64,000 nt of DNA from positions 132,963,768 through 133,027,767 of the forward strand of contig NC_045441.1 in NCBI RefSeq assembly GCF_002776525.5, read 5' to 3'. Positions 42,518 through 54,875 of the stretch are shown here, one piece after another; within the stretch, counting starts at the first letter, position 1; each line of letters begins with the position of its first letter. The stretch comes from Piliocolobus tephrosceles (lineage: Eukaryota > Chordata > Mammalia > Primates > Cercopithecidae). The notes beneath the pieces are model-generated. The model was not told the DNA's origin and made no database searches. It was given only the letters and a program-made list of their open reading frames with translations. The position numbers and the translations under genes were made by a program.

Positions 42518-42828
42518 GACTGGGCATGGTGGCTCATGCCTATAATCCCAGCACTTTGGGAGGCCCAGGTGGGTGGATCACTTGAGGCCAGAAGTTCAAG
42601 ACCAGGCTGGCCAACATAGTGAAACCCCGTCTCTACTAAATATACAAAAATTGGCCTGGCATGGTGGCAGACGCTTGTAATCCCAGCTACTTGGGAGGCT
42701 GAAGCAGGAGAATTGCTTGAACCAGGGAGGCAGAGGTTGCAGTGAGCTGAGATCGTGCCATTGTGCTCCAGCCTGGGCAACAAGATCGAAACTTCATCTC
42801 AAAAAAAAAAAAAAAAAAAAAAAAAAAA
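42518..42828 (+). mobile_element. AluS
   Basis: Complete Alu with a target duplication AAAAAGAAGGTTC (42505-42517 and in the junction at 42824-42836). The 28-base A tail is uninterrupted. The left arm has GATCACTTGAGGCCAGAAGTTC. The minus-strand open frame 42493-42783 is an Alu translation. Upstream, 42425-42482, is a T/C-rich (CTTTT)n tract. Confidence 0.9.
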
Positions 42829-42849
42829 GAAGGTTCACTGTTTTCAAGT

Positions 42850-44640
42850 TTCAGAGACTGTGAAATATTAATTATATCTATTTTGTTAATTATGCTATTT
42901 AGACCTCTGTTTTATTTTTTTTCCCATAATCTGATACAGAGTGAAAAAAGTTGAATTCCTCACTCCTGCTAGTTCTGTGTTCCTATTTCTTTTTGAGTCA
43001 CTTCTAGATTTTGCTTTATAAAGGTTGACTTTATTTCATTTGAAGTTTATGTAGTTATAACTATAATATCTGCTGTGTTAATTATATTATTTGGTCTTAT
43101 TAAATGCTCTTATATAGCTTATTAACTTTTTGTCTGATATTAAGATTACAATTCATGCTTTACTCTGATATTGATTACAGTTCATAATTTTACTCTTTAA
43201 AAGTATAATACTGAAGTATTGTATAGTGTCTCTAAGTACAAGAAAGCTGTAATGTGCTTTTACAGAGAAAATATATATGTTAAATAACCTTTGGTACACC
43301 ATGAGTTCAATGTTAACAAATCAACAACATAGTACTTCCAAAAACAGAAACAGAAAAAAAGAAAAAGTATGCCACTGCTCATACTTTTCTTTTTAAATAT
43401 TATAAGTCTCTTTGCTTTAACTCTGTTTCTTGTGAACAGAGTAAAATTGAACTTTGTTATTTTTATCCAAACTCTAAGTTATTTTAATAAGTGAGTTTGT
43501 CTATTTATATTTATGTTATAATTGACATGTTTATTTTAGGATAGATCATTGGATTTTATGTTAAGCTTGGTGGATTTGTAATTTTAAAAAAATTATGTTG
43601 TATGTTTTATTTTTTGTGTCATTCTAACATTTGAGATTTAATATCATTCTAATTTAAGATTTAAGTTTCATTCTGGAGGTTATGTTTGAGATCTGTAATT
43701 CTGTGCAATATCCTTAATCTTCTCTTTCTTTACATTGAATTAATTATTTCCCACATGAAGGTAATTACCTGTTATGGACAGTAATGGAATTTGTCTATGT
43801 ACTCTTTATTCTGCCTTCCTGTCTCTCCTCTCTCGCCTGATTTTAGCTGGGCATATTACCATTCTTAGTATTTATGCTTATCAATTAAATGTACTTATAT
43901 CTGTTTTACCTGATTTGCCAGATTTAAGTGAAATGCTTTTGCTCTCAGATATTAAAGATGAGGAAGTCAGCATTACACAATCTCCTATCTTCTTTTCTTC
44001 CATTTTTTGTCATTTGTATTTATTTCTATATTTTCAGGTCATGTTTTTGGCATTTGCATTTTGCCCTGCCAGCTAAGTCCTCATATTTACTTTCATCACA
44101 GTCCTAAAATAAAAAGATTCAATGCTCACTACCACTTCTTCTGTCACTGATTTTCTGGGACTGATAGTCTTTGGTTTCCTTTATGTTCTATACTATTTGT
44201 GCCTTTTCATTTGTACAAACATTTGGCTGGATATTAAACTTGGGTGATTCTTTCTTTCCTGGGGGATTTTTGTAAATGTTGCTTCACAAACTTTAGCTAT
44301 GCAATTGGACATTGCTATGAAAATGTACAAGTCTAGACTGACTCTATAAGTAGCTTTACTTTTGCCTAGCTAACAACATGATTCTTTATGTTTTAAATTT
44401 AGTAACATTTACTAGGATGTATCATTATACTACCATTCTGTGTCAATTTCCCAAGGACATAGTTTGCCTTTTCAATTTCTAGATTCATGTCCAATTTTTA
44501 CTTCAGAAGAATATTCTTGAATTATAACTTAAAATACTTTTACTTTATGACTTAAATTTTCTAGAAAATGAACATATCAGCACTCTTACACCTACCTTCC
44601 ACATTTTTCATGTTCCTGCTGTCAATCTAAGAAAAAAAAG
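42850..44640 (-). mobile_element. Old L1M, reverse, ORF2 region
   Basis: The reverse complement of L1 ORF2 shows in order: GTTTCTTGTGAACAGAGTAAAATTG, AATAAGTGAGTTTGTCTATTTATATTTATGTTATAATTGACATG, then TTAAACTTGGGTGATTCTTTCTTTCC and ACATTTACTAGGATGTATCATTATAC. Heavily diverged; the open frames in it are short and uninformative. A Tigger fragment lies at 43195-43345. Confidence 0.5.
43195..43345 (+). mobile_element. Tigger-like DNA transposon fragment
   Basis: AAGTATAATACTGAAGTATTGTATAG, ACAAGAAAGCTGTAATGTGCTTTTACAGAGAAAATA and GAGTTCAATGTTAACAAATCAACAACATAGTACTTCC match 45885-46010 closely, in the same orientation. Only this internal segment is present; no terminal repeats. Confidence 0.7.
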
Positions 44641-45002
44641 ACACCAGAGAAGATTATCTCCCAACAAAACAAATATATTTGGGAGTAAGTAAAGAGGATT
44701 ATAATCTGGGATGTACTATGGCAAATACAGTGAGGAAACAGTAAACGAAAACTTTTATTGCCAATGGTAGAAGTTTATATAAACTGCTCAGAAACAGAGT
44801 TCATTGGCTCCATTGGCTCGAAGCCAGAGATACTGGTTCATTGGTGGAGATGCTATTACTGGGCAAGCGTTATGGGAACATCTTATTGGAATTGCTGCAG
44901 TCCTAAAAAATGTTTAGTGATAAACCTTATCACAAAAATATGTATGAGAGAAACATGCAAGAATTCCTTGTGGGGTTATTTTTTAAAGTCCTTTATACCG
45001 TA

Positions 45003-45033
45003 TGTGTGTGTGTATGTGTGCATGTGTGTGTAT
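45003..45033 (+). repeat. (TG)n microsatellite, interrupted
   Basis: TGTGTGTGTGTATGTGTGCATGTGTGTGTAT; alternating purine-pyrimidine with three interruptions. Confidence 0.9.
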
Positions 45034-45576
45034 CTCAGACAAGTAAGCATGAGTTCCTTTCCTTCATGCTCTCCTGGCTCCAATTTTTGTGTGTTTAACT
45101 AGTTACTTCATCCTGGTATCGGCAGCTTTCACATTTTCCCATTCTGATCAAGATCTTTCTCTGAAAGCATTGCTAATTCATTTTAATTCTCTATTTCAAT
45201 TTGGGTATGCTTGCTTTTATTATTTATATGCTCAATATTCCTTTGTGTGTTTCCAGCAATGTCTCTATTCTCCTTATACCTGTCCCAATTTCAACTTCAT
45301 TTCTGAAGTATTTTTGTATAAAATTTCATTTCTACTTTAAACTTTGTGTGATCATACTTTATTTATTTCTACTACATCAAGATATTTGGGTATTTTTGAG
45401 TCTCTGCAAAGTCTTGAGTCTCTGAAAGCTCTTCTTATTTTGTAAAGAAAAGAGCTTCCTTTGAGAACTGTTTGCCTACCACAATCATCTATATTGTAAA
45501 ACAAAATTCTCTTGTGAATTTTTAAAATCAGCCATTGAATTTTCCAGTTTTTTCCTTGGAGAACATTTTTTAGATA

Positions 45577-46949
45577 CAGACTATTCTCATTATTTACAGA
45601 TTCTGTATTTGTAAATATGCCTACTTGCTAAACTGTGTTTGTAGCCCCAAATCAATACTTAGGGTACTTTTGTGGTTATTCAAGGACGTGTCCGGTGTGG
45701 CAAACATTTGAGTCCCCAGATGTGCATGTTTACAACTGAGATCAAACAGGACAGCGCTCTGCCTTCCTGGGTCAGCTCTCAGACTGTAAACTAGTGTTCT
45801 TTCTGCAGGCTACCCCAGTGCCATATTTTCCATGTTCTTGTGCTTTTTGTTGGTAATTTTACTGTTTAAAATGGCCCTCAAGTATAATATTAAAGCGTTG
45901 TACAGCACAAGAAAGCTGTAATGTGATTTTACAGAGAAAATACATGTGTTAGATAACCTTTGGTACTGAGTTTAATGTTAACAAATCAACAACACAGTAC
46001 TTCCAGAAAAAATAAAGAGAAAATTTACCAATCTGTATGTGAGACTGCTCAAGAAAATGCTAAAGTAGCAACTATAGTGTGCTATGAAGCCATGGCAGAG
46101 ATGGTGACTAAATGTGTGCATGTATAAAATAGCAACTAATGAAAAGAAAACCAATAACAATCATGACAGTAAAACCACAGTGGGCAGCACTATTGTGAGG
46201 CTGAAAGTCAAAGAAATTTATGATCATATTATCTAAGATCAAGAAATGTTAAGCCCTTCTCAGGAGTGCTGGCTGGGTCACATATTACTAAAGGAAATGC
46301 AGCAGGAAAAATGTTAAACTTGCAGGAAAGGTAAGTTCTGCAGGTAAGAAAGCTGGAGAAGAGGTCGGGCACTGTGGCTCACACCAGTAATCCCAGCACT
46401 TTGGGAGGCAGAAGCAGGCAGATCACGAGGTCAGGAGATTGAGACCATCCTGGCTAACATGGTGAAACCCCGTCTCTACTAAAAATACAAAAAAATTAGC
46501 TGAGCGTGGTGGCGGGTGCCTGTAGTCTCAGCTACTTGGGAGGCTGAGGCAGGAGAATGGCGTGAACCCAGGAGGATGAGCTTGCAGTGAGCGGGGACTG
46601 CGCCACTGCACTCCAGCCTGGGCGACAGTGCAAGACTCCATCTCAAAAAGAAAAGAAAGCTGGAGAAGAATTTTTAAAATAAAGGTTAAGTGTTATACAG
46701 AAAAAGGATTACATGGATGAGCAGGTTTTCAACACTGATGAAACTACTTTGTTTTACAAGGATATTGGCAAATGAACCCATGTAATGTGAATGCAAATTG
46801 TTTTTAAGTTGATGAAATGCTGCTACCACAGGTTTGCAGGACTGTAACTCTGTATTTATTTCCCCTAGGAGCAACAGCTGAGGTTTCGTTAATTCAGTGT
46901 TCATGGTGATCGTATGGAACATAATCCCTGTAAATAACAAGAATTACAT
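45577..46949 (+). mobile_element. Tigger-family (Tc1/mariner, pogo-like) DNA transposon, decayed
   Basis: The left end CAGACTATTCTCATTATTTACAG and the right end CTGTAAATAACAAGAATTACAT are imperfect inverted repeats (17 of the first 18 or so bases pair apart from two), and a TA lies next to both ends (45575-45576 and 46950-46951), as expected for TA-targeting elements. Inside are recognisable Tigger sequence blocks, including GTGCTTTTTGTTGGTAATTTTACTGTTTAAAATGGCC and, at 46718-46765, codons resembling the transposase segment around the second catalytic aspartate (VFNTDET). Stops and deletions are frequent; it cannot encode a transposase. An AluY interrupts it. Confidence 0.82.
46363..46654 (+). 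mobile_element. AluY inserted in Tigger
   Basis: A complete Alu with a perfect 15-base target duplication GAAAGCTGGAGAAGA (46348-46362 and 46655-46669). The left arm ATCACGAGGTCAGGAGATTGAGACCATCCTGG and right arm GAGCTTGCAGTGAGC fit Y. Short, interrupted A tail. Confidence 0.93.
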
Positions 46950-47464
46950 TATTCTGGTTTTCTTTATTTTTAAAGCAGATGACTATTTCCCAGACAAGCA
47001 TGTTTCAAGGTATTTGTATGATGGAAGAGTCAAAACCAACAGAAAATTTCCTTATGATCCAAGTTTTCAGTGTGTTTAAGCTTTACTTTCTCACAGCCAG
47101 GAAGAGTGTGAAACTTTGGGCTTTGCTGTTGTTTTTTTAACAATACAGAATATATCTTTTTAGCCTTTTCTACAAAGATAATCCTTTTCATGCAAATGAC
47201 ACTTGTCTGCATGGCTCTGTATTTAGTCCATCTCTTCTACTTTCTGATCCAAGCCAGGTCCCTGGATGATCTTCCAAGAAATATTCCAAGCCAAATTCAA
47301 TAATTGCTTTAGCTTACTGCATAGAGAGAGGTAGACAGAACCCACTCTGTGATCTCATGAAGTTCAGGAGAAAAAATTCAAACTTCCGAAATGCTAAGCT
47401 GATTAGTATTAACAGAGCAAGGTACCAGAGGAGAAAGACATCACAGGGAGATTGAGTTAGAGAT

Positions 47465-47495
<31 letters not shown>

Positions 47496-47930
47496 ACTCC
47501 AGACATCTTCAGAGAGTTCTCCTCACACCTGTGGCTGAATACTGATCAGCACATCCCTATAAGAAAACGAATGTGGCTGGGGAAAAACCGTCAGGAACAA
47601 ACAGGGAACAGTTATTCTCAGAGTTCACACCAGGCCAGGAAGAGTTCATGTTCCCATCAGAAACACCTCTTAACATATGGTCATTGAATAGAGTCCTTAG
47701 AAAGTGGCAATAGATAATGGCATCAATAGTTGGAATCAGTGGTGGTAATAAGAATAACCCCAGACTAAAGGCTGTTGTGAGCCTAACAAAGATTGCTAGC
47801 AAGCCCCAAAGGTCGTTCTTGATGGGAAATTATTAATTCTTTCACTTTCACCATGTGAAGGGGTTGCTGCTTATTCCTAGTTTGATGGAAGTTTTATTGA
47901 GTAGATTAATTCAATTTTTTGTTTCTTCCC
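46950..47930. other. Unassigned interval with a (GA)n tract
   Basis: No gene. (GA)n with small interruptions at 47471-47496. The rest (47500-47850) may be an old repeat but I could not name it. Confidence 0.35.
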
Positions 47931-49430
47931 AATTTCTATTGTGAAGTTTTTAAATACATAGAGTTTTGAACAGAATAATATAATGAAACCCATATCTCCT
48001 TCTATATTAACTAATCCTTAGTTGTTAATATTTTGACATTTTCTATGTATTTATCATCCATCTATATTGCTTCCTCTTGATACAGATATACATGTGGATA
48101 TAAGATATACATACATCAGTGGATATGTATATATTATATATATGCTGAATCACTTAAAAAGTATGTTGCAGACATTGTGAGTAAATCTTAATAGAATATA
48201 TGTACATATACATGCACACACACACACACACCCTATATAGCATGGAATAATTTAGCAAGTATTTTCTAAGAACAAATATTAAATACAATATCATTATCAC
48301 ACTCATGAGTTTAACATCAATATGATAACATTATCTAAAAACGGATTTCTATTTTGTTATTCAATTCAGGATCTAATCAAAGATTGTTTCAGTGCATTTA
48401 GTTTCTTACCTGTTTAGTCTAATTTTATCTCAAACCATTCTCTTACTCTTTGTCTTTCATGTCATTGGGATTCTTTGAAGAGTCCAGTCTATTTGTTTTG
48501 TAGAATGTCCTGGAATTTGGAATCCTCATATCCAGATTCAGATAAAGCTTTTTTGGAAATAACTCTACATAGACATGTTGCATCCTTCTCAGTGCATCGC
48601 ATCAGGAGACATATGATGTCAGTGTGCCCCATTATTGATAATGCTATTTGGTGATTTGTTTAAGTGTTTTCCACCATATTTCTTCATTGTAAGGGTATCT
48701 TCTCCCTTGGGAATTCATAAGTACTCTGCAGCATGAATCTGGGAGACTACCTGAAGATCCTGCCAGAGGCGATTAAACCACAGCAACTCCATCTTGAATA
48801 GGGGCTGTGTAAAATAAGGCTGCATTCCCAGGAGGTGAAGGCATTCTTAGTCACAGGATAAGGTAGAAGGTCAGCATAAGATACAGGTCATAAAGACCTT
48901 GCTGGTAAAACAGGTTGCAGTACATTAACCAGCTAAAACCCACCAAAATCAAGATGGCGACCACCTCTGGTCGTCCTCACTACTACACTCCCACCAGCAC
49001 CATGACAGTTTACAAACATCATAGTAACATCAGAAGTTACCATATTTGGTCTAAAAAGGGGAGACATGAATGATCCACCCCTTGTTTAGAATATAATTAA
49101 GAAAGAACCACAAAAATGGGCAAACAGCAGCCCTCGGGGCAGCTTTGTCTAAGGAGAAGCCATTCTTTATTCCTTTACTGTCCTAATAAACTTGCTCTCA
49201 CTTTATGGACTTTTCCTGAATTGTTTCTTGCATGAGAGCCAAGAACCCTCTCTTGGGGTCTGGATTGGGATCTGTTTCCGGTAAAAATCCCATCTCCTAA
49301 AATATTTTCAGGCAATTATTTTAGCATCCACTGATTGCTTGAATAAATTATTAAGTTGACTCCAAGACAGCAATTTTATCATTTTTTCAATTATTTTTAC
49401 ATTTATTAGTTGGCATTCTTTTCTCCATAT
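47930..49430 (-). mobile_element. Old L1M 3' region, reverse, split by an ERV LTR
   Basis: Left part: AATCCTTAGTTGTTAATATTTTGACATTTTC, AGGATCTAATCAAAGATTG...AGTGCATTTAGTTTC, TTTGTAGAATGTCCTGGAATTTGG, TCTCAGTGCATCGCATCAGGAGACATATGATGTCAGTGTGCCCC. Right part (about 49300-49430): TTATTTTAGCATCCACTGATTGCTTG, GACAGCAATTTTATCA..., ACATTTATTAGTTGGCATTC. Both are one reversed L1M 3' sequence. Confidence 0.7.
48760..49295 (+). mobile_element. ERV1-type LTR nested in L1M
   Basis: CAACTCCATCTTGAATAGGGGCTGTGTAAAATAAGGC, ACAGGTCATAAAGACCTTGCTGGTAAAACAGG, CCAAAATCAAGATGGCGACC, ATGGTCTAAAAAGGGGAG-like text, GGGCAAACAGCAGCCCTCGGGGCAGC, then a canonical AATAAA (49185-49190) and CTCTCTTGGGGTCTGGATTGGGATC...TTTCCGGTAAAA as U5. 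No second LTR or coding region; a solo LTR. Family not named. Confidence 0.82.
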
Positions 49431-49439
49431 CCACCCTCC

Positions 49440-49930
49440 ATCTTTCTCCACCCTGCTCTCTGCCCTGTAAGACTGATCTGTAAAAACTAGGGCTCTGCAG
49501 CCCTCTGGCTTCCTGAGTCTGGCTTATTGGAAGCAAAGGCAAGAGAAACAGGAGAGAGGGAGAAGTGTGAGGTCAAGAATTTATTCACTTCCTGCAGGGT
49601 CAATATGGACTGAACCAACTGACTCTGATTCAAGTTCCTATTTAGCCAGCCCTTCCACAAAGTCGTGTCTCCAGGTTCTAATTACAGCCATCCCCTCTTC
49701 TCATTTAGGCCTAGAGGTTGTATAGGAGTTTTATTACAAGCTCAGGATCCTGCGTTATCCTGGTGTCTTGCACCCTTGCTTGTGGTTTTCCCATATTCCT
49801 CACAAACCTTTGTAAATAGTCCTTTTATTACACTTTTCTCAAATGGCCATAACGTGTGCCATTGTTTTCCTGTTATGACCCTTGATGTTTTATTTGCTTT
49901 GCTCACTTCCTTTTATTTCTCTTTCACAAG
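49440..49930 (+). mobile_element. Unassigned ancient repeat
   Basis: GGCTTCCTGAGTCTGGCTTATTGGAAGC, AAGAATTTATTCACTTCC, CTCATTTAGGCCTAGAGGTTG, CCTTTGTAAATAGTCCTTTTATTAC follow a common old repeat known by sight. The open frame 49665-49991 lies in it and is not a gene. Confidence 0.4.
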
Positions 49931-52730
49931 AATGAGAGCTGCATTCAATGGCTCTTCCAAACTTCTCTGGATTCTTCATTTTTCATCATGATGTTTTTAC
50001 AACAAATCTTTTGGACATCTAATCTATATTGGCATTTGCTTCTTGGAGTACCTAGACAAACATTGCAGTTTATCTATTAACTTCAAGCATTCCCATGCTG
50101 TGGACTTTAGTTAAAGCTTACAGAAGAACTGAAAGACTTGAATACGTTGCCATCAATTTAGTATCTATCAGGAAAGATTCTCTTGTAGTAGCATTTCAAT
50201 AAAGATGCCTGAATTGAGTGTGTGTCGAGGGGGTGGTTAGACCTGGGGTCAAAAACAACTGGGAAAGATATAAGATAGCAGCATATGTTAAAATCAGAAC
50301 AGTGTTAACTTGAAGAAGTTCTAACTCATATCCTTTATTGTTAGGTCTTCAGTTAATGTTGCCCTGTTTTGTCTTCCTTGTTGTTTCCAGGGAAAGAATA
50401 TTCAAGGCATTTGTTTGGATGGTTGAACTAGGAACTATGTGTAGGTCTAGAGATGGCATGTGTGCCTTCATGCTAAACTCGCCATCAGCAGAAAAGTGGA
50501 AAAGGCTTTGGAATGAGTTTTAATTTCTGGGGCTGTAGCTTATATGACCTTGGATGAGTTCTTTTACTTGGTTGAACTTGTCTCTTATTTTATGAACAGG
50601 GAGGTAATAAATGTTCACTTTTAAATATTTTCTTGATGATTGGTAAAACTGCCTATAAAGGCCTTAGCACTGTGCCTAGAATATTGTAGGATATTTGGTC
50701 TATTATTTTTGTCTACATGTGTGAATTAGAAAAAACTCAATCTATTGATAAGATGTTTGGATCTCTAGTCTCCAAGGAGGGTGTCTCCTCACTCCACTTA
50801 AACACCAGCACTGGTGCCCCACAGCTGTGTAACCAGGACTTGTTCCCAAACGCCAAATGCCTGTGGTCTCTGGAGCAGTTGCCTGAAGAGTGCTCCTACT
50901 GTAATTAATTGTGGCAAACTTTTAATGAACCCCATAAGGATATTTTTTTCTGACACTTACTTTGTAAAACCTAAAATAGTTTCTATTCCTATGAGATCAA
51001 TTATAAAGCGTTTTTTTCATCTTTGCCAAGATGCCTGAGGCAACTTTCCAGCTGTGTCTTTTTAATGAGTTCTCCACATGGCTCCTGGGCCACTGGTTCT
51101 TCGTGCACTGAGATGGCAGGAGCTCCCGGGGAGCAAGGCATGGAAACTTCTGAGACCTAGAAGATGATTTCCCTGGGAAGGCTCAGAAGTGCACATTCCT
51201 TTCAACTTAGAATCTCTCTGGATTCATTCACAGCCACTGAGGGAGGGAGGAAGTGATGGAGAGTACTCTAGAAGGCCTTAATATGTCTCTTATAGATCAG
51301 GCCTTTCTCATTAGTTTTATATTTGAGTCTAGACTTTGGGCCTCTCAGCTCTGTCCTGTTGACTAGCAACTAGAGGAGGTGTACTATAGATCAGATCCTC
51401 AATACAGATATGAAAAGCATATCTATACTCTTACCAACCCCAACCCCAGACTCAGGCTACCGCTGGTCTTTAATTAACCTGATGGATGTGCCAAATGATC
51501 CCTCACTCCCAGGAAATGTGCTTATCCACATACAGGCCAGTTGGGACATTCAATTGAACCAATTACTCAATTTATGATGAAAAACATTTAATTTAAACCA
51601 CTCTGGAGAAAAAAGTTTAGGTCTGTAAAGCCAAGTTACGAAACAGACTTACATTTATTGCTGAAGTAACCAATTCTTTCGAGCTTTCATTCACATTGGT
51701 TTTTATACTTACCATCTATCTGACATCTCAGCAGCACTGAGATTAAGGTAATTGAAAAAAGAACCCAGGGTGGATTTGATTTAATATAGACAGTTCAGGC
51801 AGTAGAGATATTGCCAAGATATATCTGATGGAATTTTATAAAGAGGCTTCAGATAATGATTTAAAGGTGAACAATACTCCCTCTTATAAAATACTTCCTG
51901 GAAAAAAATAAGCCAGCAAGCTACTAATACTCAATAAAGTTTCCTGGCTATGTTAGGCAATTTTGTTTAGATAAACTCAATTTAATTTACATAGGGTGAT
52001 CAGACGGTCAGATATTTTAGAGAAAGTTCTTAGAGTGAAGAATTAATTAACAGAAATACACAATTTTAGGTGATTATAAGTTGTCTCTTAAAGCAGAGAA
52101 CATTTATCATACATGTTTATCTCTTTTTCCTCCCCAGCTACCACTAAAATGGCAAAAACTGCAAAGGTATAATCCACAGAAAAATATAGAATTAGAGGGA
52201 AGACAGAAGCAGACCAGAGAAATTGCAGATTTCTTTTTTAATACAGAAAGGTACAAGGGGGAGCAGTAACCAACTTATCAGAGAAGACGCTACCAGCTAA
52301 CAAGCAGGCAAAAAAGAAACCACTGAGAAGCACAATGCATTCCTTTCAAGGGTCCCCAGGAAACTTTAGACTAGCAATAGTTGAGAACGAGAATACAAAA
52401 AGGGAGAAAACAGGGGTGTAAGGTGAAAGTCTATTATTACAGCACCTGAATCCTCTGACCTCTATACCACCCCCACTCAGTTAGGCAAAAACGTGCCCTG
52501 GGCAGGATCCTAGAGGTTATTCTATGGAAAAATTGAAAATAAGGCTTAGATTGCCAAATCTCAGACAGAGCAGAAGACAGTGAGGCTTGGGACTGAACCC
52601 AGAGAAATCAATAACCAGTGTGAAGACCCAGGGAGGAGAGGATGCCCCATGATTCTCCCTGCCTCTCAGTCTTTCACACTCAGGTACATTCTCTTCCTAG
52701 TCATTTTATAAATTAACAGTACATTAGAAA
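49931..52730. other. Mostly unassigned interval
   Basis: No credible gene. A MIR relic sits at about 50510-50700 (GACCTTGGATGAGTTC, TGTCTCTTATTTTATGAACAGGGAGGTAATAAATG, CACTGTGCCTAGAATATTG). Open frames at 50338-50523, 50717-50908 and 50814-51038 show no recognisable family. An AGAGGGAAGACAGAAGCAGACC purine-rich area at 52190-52260 is unremarkable. Confidence 0.35.
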
Positions 52731-53140
52731 GATCATTCATCATAACCAGTGGGATTTATCCCTGTGATGCAAGGATGGTTCGACACACAAAAATCAATCA
52801 GTGGAATACATCATGTCAACAGAATGAAGGACAAAAAACATGTGATCATTTCAGTTGATGCTGAAAATACATTTGATAAAATTTAACATCCCTTCATGAT
52901 AAAAACCCTAAAAAAACTAGTGATAGAAGGAACATACCTCAGTATAATGAAAGCCATCTATGACAGACTCACAGCTATAATCACAACAAATGGGGAAAAA
53001 CTGAAAGCCCTTCCATTAAAATCTGGAACACGACAAGGATGCCCTCTTTCACCATTGTTATTTGATATAATACTGAAAGTCCTAGCTACAGCAATCAGAC
53101 AAGAGAAGGAAATACAAGGAATCCAAATTAGGGAGCTATA
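52731..53140 (+). mobile_element. Internal L1 fragment (reverse transcriptase region)
   Basis: ACCAGTGGGATTTATCCCTGTGATGCAAGGATGG to CAGACAAGAGAAGGAAATACAAGG. The translation of 52896-53141 contains SGTRQGCPLSPLLFDIILKV, the L1 reverse transcriptase block next to the active site, but the catalytic YADD region lies beyond the end. A stop (TTTAACATCC, 52884) breaks the frame. No poly-A tail, so it is an internal remnant of a larger copy. Confidence 0.9.
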
Positions 53141-53654
53141 GTACCTGTCAGAAGTATATTTGCAACTTTTTGTAAAATTATTTAAAAATAAATTATTTGT
53201 AAAAATTACATATTATGACAGAAGAAATTTTATTTTTAAAACAAAGTCATCCTTTGCAACTATTAAACTTACAGTAAAATTTTTAGATATCAACTTAAAA
53301 TAATGCAAGGGAGTTTGGAAGTTTTCAAAATTCTTTGAATACCAATGACTTATATCATGGTTGAATTTTCTACCTAAATATAAACTCATTTCTCTAATTC
53401 TGATTACCGTTAGGTATTATTAACTTATTTCTTTTTGAAAACAAAGGAATGGATAATCATATAATCCAATTGGATGAATTTGTAAAATTTAAAATCAATG
53501 AAAATCTAAAAGGATTATAGTTTCTCTATATAAAAACCCAAATATTAAATGGAAAAATATTTGTAGCAAACAAAAACACACAGAATCCATAACTCTAATG
53601 AATAAAAATGCATGTAAATTAATAACAAACATTGTTATGTGCACAGTTTGCTGA

Positions 53655-53770
53655 TATTAATTACTTCTTTCATTCCTTCATTCAACAAGCATTTATTGAA
53701 TGCTTTCCATTGGCCAGGTCCTAAGCCAGCCACTCTGGATAGAGTTGTGAGCTAAATAAGCAAAGGACAG
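53655..53770 (-). mobile_element. L2 LINE 3' end, reverse
   Basis: TTCATTCCTTCATTCAACAAGCATTTATTGAATGC, CATTGGCCAGGTCCTAAGCCAGCCACTCTGGATA: reversed L2 3' end. Confidence 0.75.
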
Positions 53771-53965
53771 AAACTGACAACTCATAAGATAGGAAATACA
53801 AATGGCCAATAATACAACAAAGTTACATTCAACTTTCCTAGTAATCAGACATATCCAAATTAGAAAGATAGAGTTTTAGACTATCAAATTGCTGAAGACA
53901 GTTTGGAAATTATATGCAGGCACACCGAGAGAAACATGAAAGCAGTGAGTTGTTTAAAAAATTAG

Positions 53966-54123
53966 ATGGGAGGGAGCTCATCAGGATAAATAGCTAATGC
54001 ATGCTGAGCTTAATACCTAGATGATGGGCTGATAGGTGCAGCAAACCACCATAGCATACGTTTACCTATATAACAAAACTGCACATCCTGCACATATATC
54101 CCAGAACTTAAAATCAAATAAAA
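53966..54123 (+). mobile_element. Very short 5'-truncated L1, 3' end
   Basis: GGGAGGGAGCTCATCAGGATAAATAGC...AATCCCAGAACTTAAAATCAAATAAAA-type L1 3' UTR, 158 bases only. A perfect 15-base target duplication TGTTTAAAAAATTAG flanks it (53951-53965 and 54124-54138). Confidence 0.92.
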
Positions 54124-54199
54124 TGTTTAAAAAATTAGTTAAAAATGGAAAAACCAATTGAATCAATCTTTTTAAAGAATAACTTTATAATATTATAAT

Positions 54200-54335
54200 A
54201 ATTACCTCTTTATTTTTCTATTTAGCTCTGATGAGAACTCTGCAGTATTACTTCATATCCAATTTACAGATGGAAAAACAATTTTGAGATGTTAGCTATC
54301 TTGTCCAAAGCCACACAGATAATCGTCAGTTAAAA
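54200..54335 (-). mobile_element. MIR SINE, reverse
   Basis: CAATTTACAGATGGAAAAACAATTTTGAGATG...CTTGTCCAAAGCCACACAGATAATCGTCAG is the reverse MIR core. Confidence 0.65.
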
Positions 54336-54671
54336 TTATATTGATTGATAGATTGCCTAGATTATCATAGTAAGTGGCAAACAGCATCACAAATTTTATG
54401 TATAGTATGAGGTCTATTAAGCTAAAAATATATGAAAATTGGGAAAAAGAAACCACCAAATGTCAACAAATTTACCTCTGAGGTGGGGCCTCATGGGTGA
54501 ATTTCATTGTCTTCCACCATGAGCACAGGTGATATTTTAAAATGAAAGACAAAAGCATTTTAAAAGTTGTTCTACATGAGAAGCACTAAGGCCAATGAAA
54601 CTCAATCAGACAGCAAGACCATTTTTCCATGTGACACTAATGTGCCTCCTAACACTTCCCAAAGGCAACGT

Positions 54672-54875
54672 AATAGACATGGAATAGGGCAGTGGTTAAG
54701 AGCGTGGAATTTGACTTGGATTTAAGGTTACTTAAGCTCTTAGATTTTTAATTTTCTTATTCATATAAAGTCATTTCATTTTGGGTATTTGTTTAAAAAT
54801 TGCTGCATGAAAGCATATATACAAGGTTCCTGCCAAATATCAAGAATAGAACCAATGTTTCAATTATTGTTACTG
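54672..54875 (+). mobile_element. MIR SINE
   Basis: GGAATAGGGCAGTGGTTAAGAGCGTGGAATTTGACTTGGATTTAAGG is the MIR 5' half; the 3' half continues, diverged, to CAATTATTGTTACTGG. Confidence 0.75.
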
